Shown one piece after another: positions 41,205 through 50,048 of a DNA stretch of 64,000 nt. The notes beneath the pieces were generated by a model, which did no database searches, was not told where the DNA came from, and worked only from the letters and a program-made list of their open reading frames with translations. The stretch spans positions 50,141 through 114,140 of the forward strand of contig CAJTSB010000008.1 of assembly GCA_910578825.1 (NCBI GenBank), given 5' to 3'. The first letter of the stretch is position 1; each line of letters opens with the position of its first letter. This stretch comes from an uncultured Lachnospiraceae bacterium. Its GTDB lineage: Bacteria > Bacillota > Clostridia > Lachnospirales > Lachnospiraceae. Both the position numbers and the translations under genes were made by a program.

Positions 41205-44200
41205 ATGAAAAAATGGAAAGAAATGGCAAGGAGGCTGGCGGGAAGTCTGCTGGCGGCCTGTGTGGCTGTTGGGGCGTTACCTGTGGTTTCCCACGCGGAT
41301 AACCCCATTGCACAGAATATTTACACGGCAGACCCGGCGCCCATGGTATACGAAGACACCATGTATATCTACACGGGACATGACGAGGACAATTCGACGT
41401 GGTATACCATGAATGACTGGAGATGTTATTCCAGTAAGGATATGGTAAACTGGACCGATCACGGCACGGTTCTGACATTGGATGATTTTGACTGGGTAAA
41501 ATCTGACGCCTGGGCTGGACAGTGTATCGAACGCAACGGTAAGTTTTATTTCTATGTCCCCGTTACAGCCAAGACCGGACAGACGGCAATTGGCGTGGCT
41601 GTGGCAGACACCCCGATAGGCCCTTTTGAAGACGCCATCGGAGAGCCTTTGATTATGACGAAGGAGGGCGGGGATATCGATCCCAGCGTGTTTATTGATA
41701 ATGATGGACAGGCGTATCTCTACTGGGGCAATCCCGCGCTCAAGTATGTAAAGTTAAATGAGGATATGGTGAGCTACGAAGGAAATGTAGTAACTGTGCC
41801 GCTGACAGAAGAGGGATTCCGCAAGCGTGTACAGGCGCCGGACGCGCAACCCAAGCGGGAAACGCTGTATGAGGAAGCTCCCTGGATTTACCGGCGCGGA
41901 GATATCTATTATCTCGTGTATGCGGCTGATTTGCCGGAACATATTGCATATTCCACCAGCGATTCGCCGATTGGCCCATGGAAGTTTGGCGGCGTTATCA
42001 TGCCCACGCAGGGAGGAAGTTTTACCAACCATCCGGGCATCGCTGATTTTAAAGGACATTCCTATTTTGTATACCATAACGCAATGCTTCCGGGAGGCAC
42101 GGGATTTATGCGCTCGGTTGCGGTGGAGGAATTTGAATACACGGCAGACGGCAAAATTCCGGAGATTAATATGACAGAAGAAGGACCGGACGCGATTGAA
42201 ACGCTCAATCCCTATCAGCGGACGGAGGCGGAGACGATTGCCTGGGGAAATGGCATTGAGACCGAGAAATGCAGCGCCGGCGGCGTCAATATCTGTGATA
42301 TTCAAAATGGAGACAACATCAAAGTAGAAAATGTAGATTTCGGAGAAGATGGAGCTGGTATGTTTACGGCGTCCGTTGCCTGTGGCAGCCAGCCGGAAAT
42401 TATGAAAGGCGGAAGTGTGGAGCTGCGCCTGGACAGCCTCAAGGGTACGGTAATTGGAGAATTACCGGTGTCTTATACCGGAGGCTGGGATAGCTGGAAG
42501 GAAAAGAGTACGGCAGTTTCTAACGTATCGGGCGTTCATGACCTGTTTCTCGTGTTTAAGGGAGAACATGGCGGAGATTTGTTCCACATGGATTACTGGA
42601 AATTTACGAAGAAAGGGACGAAGGAGCTGGCAGCCGTCAGCGCGTCCATCAATACCCATAAGATTGACACGGCAGAGGGGTCAAATACGGCGCAGGTAAA
42701 CGTGAAGGCCATCTATGCGGACGGCAGCAGCCAGGACGTGACAGAAACCGCACAGATAGCAGTCAGCCCGGATAACGGCGTTGTTGAAGTGGAAGCAGGT
42801 ACCGGTAAGGTGACGGCGAAGAAGTATGGAGAGGCTCGGATTGCCGCGACCTGGCAGGGCAAGACGGATATCGTCGATTTGCTGGTAACGGATTTAAACA
42901 GAGAACTTTCCGTAGAGAGCCTGACGTTACAGAAACGTACGGTAGAGGTGAAGGCCGGAACTAGTGAAAACATAACGGTTACAGCAGTATTTCCGGACGG
43001 GCATACGGAGGACGTCACGACAAAGGCGACCTATTCTGTTGCGGATACAGAGATAGCGGAAGTTGTCAATGGAAAGGTTACTGCCAAGAAGATTGGTGAG
43101 ACGGATGTGGAAATCAAATACCGTCATACATTGGGAGAAGAAAAGAGCGTCACACTCAAGGTAGTGGTACCTCCGGTAAATCCATTTGAAAGAGTGGAGG
43201 CCGAGACCTATGGCGGTACGAACGGAGAAGTTAAAAAATATAGCTGCGCAGACGAGGGCGGTACGGATATGGTCGGCGAAATTAAGGCCGGCAACTGGCT
43301 TAAGTATACGGATATCGGCTTTGGAGAAGGCGCAAAGATATTGAGCGCCAGGGTTGCCTGCGGAAGTGCAACGGGATTCGAGGTAAGACTTGACAGCCCG
43401 GACGGAACGTTGATAGGAACTGTGTCCGTGCCTTATACCGGAAGCTGGGATACTTATCAGACAATAAACTGTGATTTGGAATCTGCAACCGGCACCCATG
43501 ATGTGTATTTTGTGTTTGAGGGAGGAGTCAATTTCAACTGGTGGCAGTGTTCTGCAAGAAGAGATGAGGCAAATTCCTGTATTGCATCATTCAGTTTTGA
43601 CGAGGAAGGTACGGGATTTGTAGATAAAAAGACCAGGGCAAAGGCGCTGGCAAAAGGAACGAACGAGCTTTCTGCTGATGAGAAGGTTGCAGGTAAATCT
43701 CTGCACCTGGACGGAACGGGCAGCAATTTCCTGACCGTGCAGGATGCCGATGGACGGAGTCTGCTTGCAGGTTATGAGGAAATTACCGTTTCTTACTGGA
43801 GTAAGGTAGATGGCACGAAGAGCAGTACGAACTGGGGCTTTATCGCTAACAGAGCGGGTGAAAAGGTCAGTGCAAGAAAATATATTGGTACCATTGAGCG
43901 TGGAAATTCCGTGGTTCTTGAAAGATGTAAGGATGGAACGGGCAGTTCCTGTATCTCTCAGGCAACGACCAAAAATGACATCCCCAACAATGAGTGGAAA
44001 CTTGTGACAGCCGTATTTACCGAGAATGAGACGAAATTATATATCAACAAAGAGTGCGTAACCACCCAGACGGATAAGAAACTCAGCAGTGTCTTTGGCG
44101 GAGACAGTACATTCCAGATCGGTAAGGCAGACTGGGCGGACGGAGAATTCTTTAACGGATATCTGGATGAATTTAAAGTATACAATTATGCGCGCTCCGA

Positions 44201-45212
44201 AGAGGAAATTGCCAGCTATTACGATATTGTTAAAAGCGGCGGGAATTATGATGACAGGGAAGCAGCAGATGCTGCAATCAAAAAGATTCAGGCAATCGGT
44301 ACGATCGAATTGACAGACGCCTGCAAGGAATTGCTGGAAGCGGCAAGAAAGGCATACAATGAATTGACGGATGCACAGAAAGCCTTAATTCCTGCAGAGA
44401 CTTTAAAACTTCTCACAGACGCGGAGGCAGAGTACGACAGGCAGGAAGAGGAAAGTAAAAATCCGCCGAAGGAAGAGAAAATCACCCTCACCAGGAATCA
44501 TATTTCCGTAATCCCTGCACAGGCATATACCGGAACGCCTTTACAGCCTGCGGTTACGGTGATCTGTAACGGCAAGAAACTGGTAAGAAATACGGACTAC
44601 ACCGTAACATACAGAAATAACACCAATATTGGGCAGGCAGCGGCAGTAGTTACCGGAAAAGGAAATTATGTTGGAACAGCGGAGATCGGATTTGCCATCA
44701 CTGTGATGAAGAATGCGTCATACACAGCAGGGAATTATAAGTATAAAATTACTAACGCGAAGATTGACGGCAAAGGAACGGTTGAACTGACCGGGCTTAA
44801 GAGCAAAACGTTGAAGAAAATCAATGTGCCGGCCACTGTGAAAATTGGCGGAAAGAGCTTTAAAGTAACCTCCATTGCGAATGGGGCATGTAAGGGATGC
44901 AAAAAGACTACAAGCATCGTCATCGGGAAGAATGTGAAGACAATTGGAAGTTCCGCATTCTCCGGCTGTGTAAAAGCATCGAGTGTGACGGTTGGAAACG
45001 CTGTCACCAAGATTGGCACGAAGGCGTTCTATAATTGTAAGAAGTTAAAGAAGGTAACCATCAAAAGCACGAAACTGAATTCTGTTGGCAAGAGCGCCAT
45101 CAAAGGAATCTATAAAAAAGCGGTTATGAAATGCCCGAAAAAACAGCTCAAAAAATATAAAAAGCTGTTCAAATCGTCCACCGGTTATAAGAAGACGATG
45201 AAAATCAAATAA
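41205..45212 (+). CDS. Secreted multidomain GH43 xylan/arabinan hydrolase
   Basis: This 1335-residue enzyme has a signal peptide (1-31, cut after SHA). The GH43 five-bladed propeller spans about 35-325, with catalytic Asp43 (DPAPMV), Asp159 (DIDPSVF) and Glu224 (EEAPW). Then come a CBM6-like module (334-466), two bacterial Ig-like domains (469-656), a second CBM6-like module (658-786), a LamG-like domain (789-1012), a FIVAR-like helical repeat (1020-1083), a further Ig-like domain (1093-1170) and BspA-type leucine-rich repeats (1186-1312). No sortase motif or transmembrane anchor is present. GH43 enzymes act as arabinofuranosidases or xylosidases; the precise activity is not decidable. The C-terminal cassette is shared with the GH10 enzyme that follows. 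The RBS is AAAGGAGG. Confidence 0.9.
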   Translation: MKKWKEMARRLAGSLLAACVAVGALPVVSHADNPIAQNIYTADPAPMVYEDTMYIYTGHDEDNSTWYTMNDWRCYSSKDMVNWTDHGTVLTLDDFDWVKSDAWAGQCIERNGKFYFYVPVTAKTGQTAIGVAVADTPIGPFEDAIGEPLIMTKEGGDIDPSVFIDNDGQAYLYWGNPALKYVKLNEDMVSYEGNVVTVPLTEEGFRKRVQAPDAQPKRETLYEEAPWIYRRGDIYYLVYAADLPEHIAYSTSDSPIGPWKFGGVIMPTQGGSFTNHPGIADFKGHSYFVYHNAMLPGGTGFMRSVAVEEFEYTADGKIPEINMTEEGPDAIETLNPYQRTEAETIAWGNGIETEKCSAGGVNICDIQNGDNIKVENVDFGEDGAGMFTASVACGSQPEIMKGGSVELRLDSLKGTVIGELPVSYTGGWDSWKEKSTAVSNVSGVHDLFLVFKGEHGGDLFHMDYWKFTKKGTKELAAVSASINTHKIDTAEGSNTAQVNVKAIYADGSSQDVTETAQIAVSPDNGVVEVEAGTGKVTAKKYGEARIAATWQGKTDIVDLLVTDLNRELSVESLTLQKRTVEVKAGTSENITVTAVFPDGHTEDVTTKATYSVADTEIAEVVNGKVTAKKIGETDVEIKYRHTLGEEKSVTLKVVVPPVNPFERVEAETYGGTNGEVKKYSCADEGGTDMVGEIKAGNWLKYTDIGFGEGAKILSARVACGSATGFEVRLDSPDGTLIGTVSVPYTGSWDTYQTINCDLESATGTHDVYFVFEGGVNFNWWQCSARRDEANSCIASFSFDEEGTGFVDKKTRAKALAKGTNELSADEKVAGKSLHLDGTGSNFLTVQDADGRSLLAGYEEITVSYWSKVDGTKSSTNWGFIANRAGEKVSARKYIGTIERGNSVVLERCKDGTGSSCISQATTKNDIPNNEWKLVTAVFTENETKLYINKECVTTQTDKKLSSVFGGDSTFQIGKADWADGEFFNGYLDEFKVYNYARSEEEIASYYDIVKSGGNYDDREAADAAIKKIQAIGTIELTDACKELLEAARKAYNELTDAQKALIPAETLKLLTDAEAEYDRQEEESKNPPKEEKITLTRNHISVIPAQAYTGTPLQPAVTVICNGKKLVRNTDYTVTYRNNTNIGQAAAVVTGKGNYVGTAEIGFAITVMKNASYTAGNYKYKITNAKIDGKGTVELTGLKSKTLKKINVPATVKIGGKSFKVTSIANGACKGCKKTTSIVIGKNVKTIGSSAFSGCVKASSVTVGNAVTKIGTKAFYNCKKLKKVTIKSTKLNSVGKSAIKGIYKKAVMKCPKKQLKKYKKLFKSSTGYKKTMKIK

Positions 45213-45225
45213 AATTTAACCGTGA

Positions 45226-45282
45226 AATACAGGCGGGGCTGTTGTGTGAAAGATGGGCTTTCAACGACAGCCCTGTATTTTC
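45226..45282 (+). terminator. Terminator between the GH43 and GH10 genes
   Basis: Arms AAATACAG (45226) and TGTATTT (45274) plus GGGCTGTTGT/ACGACAGCCC form a long stem, with CTTTC/GAAAG in the loop and TTTT at the end. The core matches the hairpin at 26875. Confidence 0.75.
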
Positions 45283-45372
45283 CGGAAAGAAATGGTGTAA
45301 TTTTCACCTGTGTTCTGTTATGATGAAAGTGGAAAAGGAAAGCGCGTAGGGTTATTTGAGAAAGGAATCGGT

Positions 45373-47973
45373 ATGAAAAGAAAAAGGAATCGTTTTTTGA
45401 GGGGAACCACAGCCGTTGTTTTGGCTGGCTGTCTGTTTCTTCAGGGGATTGGGGAGAGCGTGGCAGAGGCGTCTTTTTCAGGTGAGGCGACGGGGACGAC
45501 GCTGTGTGAAGAGGGGTTCGAATCGGGCTCTGTCGGCGGATGGTCCGCCAAAGACGGCGCGAGCCTTTCTGTGGAGACGGATAATCCCCAAAACGGCAGT
45601 TATTGTATGAAAATTACAGGAAGGAAGACGACGTCTTCCGGAGCAAAACTGGAGATTGGCAACCGGTTGCAGACTGGCAGTTACCTGCACGTATCAGCTT
45701 ATGCAAGATATACATCCGGACCGGAAAAGAAAAAAATTCAGCTCACCATGTCCTGTGACGGAAGGTATTATACTCTCGGAAGCAGGGAACTTGCACGCGG
45801 TGAATGGGGAGAGATAACAGGAGGCATGGCCGTTCCCCGCGGCGTCAGGTTGTCCGACGCCATATTATTTTTTGAGACGCCGTGGGTACAAAATCCATCG
45901 GCGCAGGACGATTTGATGGATATCTATGTGGATGATATCAAGGCATCCTTATATCCGTTCTGTGACACAGAAAGCTACCCGTCTCTGAAAGAATTGTACA
46001 AAGACCAGTTTCGCATCGGACTTGCCGTGCCGGATCTTGTATTGAACACGCCGGAGTACAGCCAGCTCTTCGAGAGACAGTGCAGCAGTATGACGATGGA
46101 AAATGAGATGAAACCTACCTACATCATGGATCAGAAAACGAGTAAGAATAATTTGAGCGAGTACAAAGAGCATGTGGCGCTTAACTTCAACTCTTATAAA
46201 ACGGGCATGGACTATGCAAAGCAGCATGGACTTGCCGTGCGTGGACATACGCTGGTATGGCATTCCCAGACGCCGGAGTGGTTCTTCTATGAAGATTACG
46301 ACGTATCAGGGAAACGCGCGGACAGGGATTTGATGTTGAAACGTATGGAAAATTATATCAAAGAGGTTATTTCCTGGACAGAGACAAATTATCCCGGTGT
46401 GATTTATGCATGGGATGTGGTCAACGAGGCGGTAGCGGATTATTTCGGCGAAGGTTCTGCGCCCATGCGCCAGGACGACAGTCCCTGGTATCAGACCATC
46501 GGTGCGGATTTTGTGCAGAAGGCGTTTGAGTATGCCAGAAAATATACGAAACAGTATGGCGCAGGAGATATCAAACTGTTTTACAATGATTACAATGAAT
46601 ATTTCTCTGCCAAACGGGAGGGGATTGTATCATTGTTAAAGCCTGTAAAGGAACAGGGAAATATTGACGGTGTGGGAATGCAGAGCCATTTTGACACCCG
46701 ACAGCCTCTGGAGGGAAACAACGGTTATATGACGGCAGTGCGCAGGTTCCGGGATGAGCTTGGACTGGAGCTGCATGTGACGGAGCTGGATATCGGGATT
46801 GCCGACGGCGATACGCAAACATCCCAGGGAGTATATTACCAGCAATTTATGGAGGCATTGTTAAAAGAAAAAAGGGAAGGGGCAAATATCACCAGCGTAA
46901 CGTTTTGGGGACTAACGGATGGGCTGTCGTGGCGTCCCGGCGAGAATTGCCTGTTGTTTTACGATGATTTGAGCAGAAAGCCTGCGTTTGAGGGAGTTGT
47001 TCAGGCAATCGGCAATACTCAGGCCGCCATTGACAAAATCAATGCTATTGGGAAGGTAGAGCTGACGGAATCCTGTAAAGAGAAGATTGCAGAGGCAAGG
47101 AATCTGTATGACTCCCTGACAGAGGAGCAGAAAGCTCTGGTACCTGCAGATATTTTAAGCATTCTCACCCAATCGGAAACAGAATATAAAAAACAGGAAG
47201 AAGAGGACAGGAAAAAGCCTCCCAGAAAAATTGCTATTGGGAGGGAAAATGTTTCTGTGATTGCTGCGCAGACTTATACAGGCCAACCTTTGCAGCCTGT
47301 GGTTACGGTGACCTGTAACGGCAGAAGGCTTGTAAAGGACAGGGATTATACGGTCGTTTACAGGAATAATATAAATATCGGGCAGGCAGTGGCGCTCATT
47401 ACCGCAAAGGGCGATTATGAAGGCAAAGCAGAGAGGGAATTTGCCATTACCGTGGCCAAAAACAGGATCTATACGGTGGGAGATTACAAGTATAAGATTA
47501 CCGATGCAAGGACAGACGGCAAAGGTGCGGTTGCACTTACCGGAGTCAGGAGCAGCGCAGTGAAAAAGAAACTGAAGAAAATCAATGTGGCAGCCACCGT
47601 TAAGATTGGCGGCAGGAATTTCAAGGTGACGTCGGTGGGGAATGCGGCCTGCAAGGGGTGTACAAAGGCGACCCAAATTACAATAGGAAAAAATGTTAAG
47701 ACAATCGGCACTTCGGCATTTTCAGGCTGTAAGAAGGTTTCAGCCGCAACCATCGGGAGCAATGTTACGAAAATAGGCGCTAAGGCGTTTTATCAATGTA
47801 AGAATCTCAAAAAAATAACAATTAAGAGTAAAAAAATGGCTTCTGTTGGAAAGAATACTTTAAAAGGGATCCATAAAAAGGCGGTTATCAAGTGTCCGAA
47901 ACGCAAGCTCGAATCGTACAGAAAACAGCTGAAATCCAAAGGTCAGAGTAAGAGCGTAAAGATTTCTTTTTGA
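45373..47973 (+). CDS. Secreted GH10 endo-1,4-beta-xylanase with cell-surface-type C-terminus
   Basis: This 866-residue enzyme has a signal peptide (about 1-36) and a CBM22/CBM4_9-like module (about 40-194; EGFESGSVGGW). The GH10 barrel (about 202-549) carries acid/base Glu352 in WDVVNEA and nucleophile Glu471 in HVTELDI, plus GHTLVWHSQTPEWF. The C-terminal third contains a FIVAR-like repeat (549-612), an Ig-like domain (618-695) and BspA-type leucine-rich repeats (703-850), in the same order as in the preceding GH43 enzyme and with very similar sequence. It cuts the xylan backbone, complementing the GH43 debranching enzymes. The ATG at 45373 follows AGAAAGGAATC. Confidence 0.95.
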   Translation: MKRKRNRFLRGTTAVVLAGCLFLQGIGESVAEASFSGEATGTTLCEEGFESGSVGGWSAKDGASLSVETDNPQNGSYCMKITGRKTTSSGAKLEIGNRLQTGSYLHVSAYARYTSGPEKKKIQLTMSCDGRYYTLGSRELARGEWGEITGGMAVPRGVRLSDAILFFETPWVQNPSAQDDLMDIYVDDIKASLYPFCDTESYPSLKELYKDQFRIGLAVPDLVLNTPEYSQLFERQCSSMTMENEMKPTYIMDQKTSKNNLSEYKEHVALNFNSYKTGMDYAKQHGLAVRGHTLVWHSQTPEWFFYEDYDVSGKRADRDLMLKRMENYIKEVISWTETNYPGVIYAWDVVNEAVADYFGEGSAPMRQDDSPWYQTIGADFVQKAFEYARKYTKQYGAGDIKLFYNDYNEYFSAKREGIVSLLKPVKEQGNIDGVGMQSHFDTRQPLEGNNGYMTAVRRFRDELGLELHVTELDIGIADGDTQTSQGVYYQQFMEALLKEKREGANITSVTFWGLTDGLSWRPGENCLLFYDDLSRKPAFEGVVQAIGNTQAAIDKINAIGKVELTESCKEKIAEARNLYDSLTEEQKALVPADILSILTQSETEYKKQEEEDRKKPPRKIAIGRENVSVIAAQTYTGQPLQPVVTVTCNGRRLVKDRDYTVVYRNNINIGQAVALITAKGDYEGKAEREFAITVAKNRIYTVGDYKYKITDARTDGKGAVALTGVRSSAVKKKLKKINVAATVKIGGRNFKVTSVGNAACKGCTKATQITIGKNVKTIGTSAFSGCKKVSAATIGSNVTKIGAKAFYQCKNLKKITIKSKKMASVGKNTLKGIHKKAVIKCPKRKLESYRKQLKSKGQSKSVKISF

Positions 47974-47998
47974 CAAAACTTTATCACTGTGATATACT
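47970..47998 (+). promoter_or_regulatory. Promoter of veg
   Basis: A perfect TTGACA (47970-47975), 17 nt, then TATACT (47993-47998). It overlaps the stop codon of the xylanase gene. Confidence 0.8.
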
Positions 47999-48068
47999 GA
48001 ACAGAGATATATGTTTGCAAATGGGAATGCCTTGGGTTGTTCCCGATAAGTGAAACGAGGTGGAATGA

Positions 48069-48317
48069 GTGGCAGTACAACAGGCAGATATTGATAAAGT
48101 CCGCGCGTCCGTGTCGGGGCAGTTGGGGAATAAGGTAATGATACAATTAGATAGAGGCCGTAACAGGGTTGACGTTCAAAAAGGTGTGATACAGGGGGCT
48201 TACCCTTCCGTATTCACGATTCTGGTGGATGATGAAAATGAAAAAAAGCCATCGCAGCTTCTTTCGTTTAGCTATGCAGATGTGTTGACGAGAGACGTTA
48301 GAATGAAATTATGTTAG
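48069..48317 (+). CDS. veg: Veg family protein
   Basis: This 82-residue protein matches the Veg family from end to end (DIDKVRASVSGQLGNKVMIQLDRGRNR, then GVIQGAYPSVFTI and LLSFSYADVLTRDV). In Bacillus, Veg is made from one of the strongest promoters and affects biofilm gene control; the biochemical role is not established. The start is GTG at 48069 with GAGGTGG 5 nt upstream. A near-consensus promoter precedes it, consistent with high expression. It is followed by a hairpin that merges into the leader of the next gene. Confidence 0.92.
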   Translation: MAVQQADIDKVRASVSGQLGNKVMIQLDRGRNRVDVQKGVIQGAYPSVFTILVDDENEKKPSQLLSFSYADVLTRDVRMKLC

Positions 48318-48327
48318 GTCAGGGAAT

Positions 48328-48381
48328 AAAACACTCCGATTCTGAATAGAATGTACCAATATTCAGATAGGAGTGTTTTTA
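48328..48381 (+). terminator. Terminator-like hairpin that contains the next gene's RBS
   Basis: Arms from 48328 (AAAACACTCC, then CTGAATA) pair with TATTCAG and GGAGTGTTTTT ending at 48381. It has the form of a terminator for veg, but its right arm includes AGGAG, the likely ribosome binding site of the SPOCS-LysM gene that starts at 48384. It could terminate, sequester the RBS, or both. Confidence 0.7.
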
Positions 48382-48383
48382 TT

Positions 48384-49943
48384 TTGGATTTAGCGAAGAG
48401 ATATATACATATGAATCGGGAAAAAGGAAAAGCTGTGACACAGGTCACGCTGGATGACGATTTCAATGTGCCGGACATGAAACCGGATTTGATAAGAATC
48501 ATACAGGACAGAGGAGAGTTGAAACTGGATGAGACGACGATCACACAGGATCATGTCTGGCTGAAAGGCGTGCTGAAATTTTCCCTTTTGTACCGCAGCG
48601 ACCAGGAGGACGGTAAGATTAACACCATGAACGGCGAGATTCCTTTTCAGGAGAGCCTCGCGATAGACGGTGCGAATGAGTACGATACGGCAAAATTAAG
48701 CTGGGAGATGGAGGATCTCTCCATCGGAATTATCAATTCCAGAAAATTGAGCGTGAAAGCGTTGGTAACGCTGCACGCAGTGATTGATGAAGTTTACGAT
48801 GAAGAATTGATCACGGGTGTGGGTCAGGAAGAGGGCGTACAGCTTTTAGAGCAGAAGTTGTCGGCGATGGAGTTGTTTCTGTCGAAAAAAGATACCTTCC
48901 GCTTTAAGGAGGAAATTCTGCTGCCCTCCAATAAGCCGAATATTCGTCAGATGCTGTGGAAGAGCGTGCAGCTTCGCGGTGTGGAGATGCGCCTTTTGGA
49001 GCAGAAGTTAAATATCAAGGGTGAGGCGCTTGTGTTTGTTCTCTACGAGGGAGAGGATGAAGAGGAGCATCTGCAGTGGATGGAAACAGCGTTGCCGTTT
49101 ACAGGCGTCATTGATTGCAGTGGATGCAGCGAGGATATGATTGCTGATGTGTCTTACGATGTGTCGGCAATAGAGCTGGAAGTGAAACCGGATTATGACG
49201 GAGAGGAGCGGATGCTGCACCTGGAATTGGTGCTGGATCTGGAAATACGTGTTTTCCGCGAGGAGGAAACGCAGGTGGTAGGGGACCTTTACGTGGTCAA
49301 CGAGAAATGGACGCCGTTGTATCAGGAGGCCATCTTTGAAAAACTGCTGATCCGCAATGCCTCCAAGTGCAAAGTTTCTGATAAGATAAGCCTTGAGCAG
49401 AACCAGGAGCCGATCTTACAGATTTGCGCAAGCGAGGGTCATGCCGTAGCGGAGCAGGTGGAGATTGTTGAGGATGGAATCCAGGTGGAGGGAACGTTGC
49501 AGGTAACCATTCTGTATGTGACGGCGGATGACCGTATGCCGGTTGCGTCGGTCAGGGATATTCTGCCATTCCATTATCTGATTGAGGCGCCGGGAATTCA
49601 CAAGGGCTGCCGCTACCATTTGCAGACAGGAATCGATCAGCTGACCACAGTCATGACAGACAGCAGCCAGGTGGAAGTAAAAGCTGTGCTGAATTTAAAC
49701 TGCATTGTGTTTGAACAGCAGAAAATTAACAAGATTACGGAGGTCGAGCAGGAGCCGCTCAATATGGAGGAACTTCAGGATAGCCCGGGCATTATCGGTT
49801 ATATTGCCAAAGAGGGGGATCAACTGTGGGATATTGCCAGGGAGAATTTCACAACAATTGCTGAGATTGTAAAGACAAACCAGCTTTCCTCCGAGCAGAT
49901 TAAAGCGGGAGATAAAATCCTGATTATCAAGACTGTTGGGTAA
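48384..49943 (+). CDS. SPOCS (DUF3794) and LysM domain spore-coat-associated protein
   Basis: This 519-residue protein has no signal peptide. It begins with the family-typical LAKRYIHMNREKGKAVTQVTLDDDFNVPDMKPD, contains repeated SPOCS/DUF3794 domains (about 30-140, 160-280 and 330-440), and ends in one LysM domain (470-516; YIAKEGDQLWDIARENFTT, NQLSSEQIKAGDKILI). Relatives such as SafA or SipL bind spore coat or cortex structures through these domains. The start is taken as TTG 48384 because the family consensus begins there and AGGAG lies about 11 nt upstream; the frame is open back to ATG 48351, but that lies within the hairpin. Expression is probably sporulation-linked (inference). Confidence 0.82.
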   Translation: MDLAKRYIHMNREKGKAVTQVTLDDDFNVPDMKPDLIRIIQDRGELKLDETTITQDHVWLKGVLKFSLLYRSDQEDGKINTMNGEIPFQESLAIDGANEYDTAKLSWEMEDLSIGIINSRKLSVKALVTLHAVIDEVYDEELITGVGQEEGVQLLEQKLSAMELFLSKKDTFRFKEEILLPSNKPNIRQMLWKSVQLRGVEMRLLEQKLNIKGEALVFVLYEGEDEEEHLQWMETALPFTGVIDCSGCSEDMIADVSYDVSAIELEVKPDYDGEERMLHLELVLDLEIRVFREEETQVVGDLYVVNEKWTPLYQEAIFEKLLIRNASKCKVSDKISLEQNQEPILQICASEGHAVAEQVEIVEDGIQVEGTLQVTILYVTADDRMPVASVRDILPFHYLIEAPGIHKGCRYHLQTGIDQLTTVMTDSSQVEVKAVLNLNCIVFEQQKINKITEVEQEPLNMEELQDSPGIIGYIAKEGDQLWDIARENFTTIAEIVKTNQLSSEQIKAGDKILIIKTVG

Positions 49944-49969
49944 AATGCCAAAATTTAATGATGTTCGCC

Positions 49970-49998
49970 TTGCCTTTTCCGTCATTATGTAATAAAAT
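49970..49998 (+). promoter_or_regulatory. Possible promoter of the second GH43 gene
   Basis: TTGCCT (49970-49975), 17 nt, then TAAAAT (49993-49998), about 50 nt before the start codon. A moderate sigma-A match. Confidence 0.5.
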
Positions 49999-50048
49999 AT
50001 TACTATTAGGGAACTGTTATTCAAAACGGTTGAAGGGAAGGAGACAAT

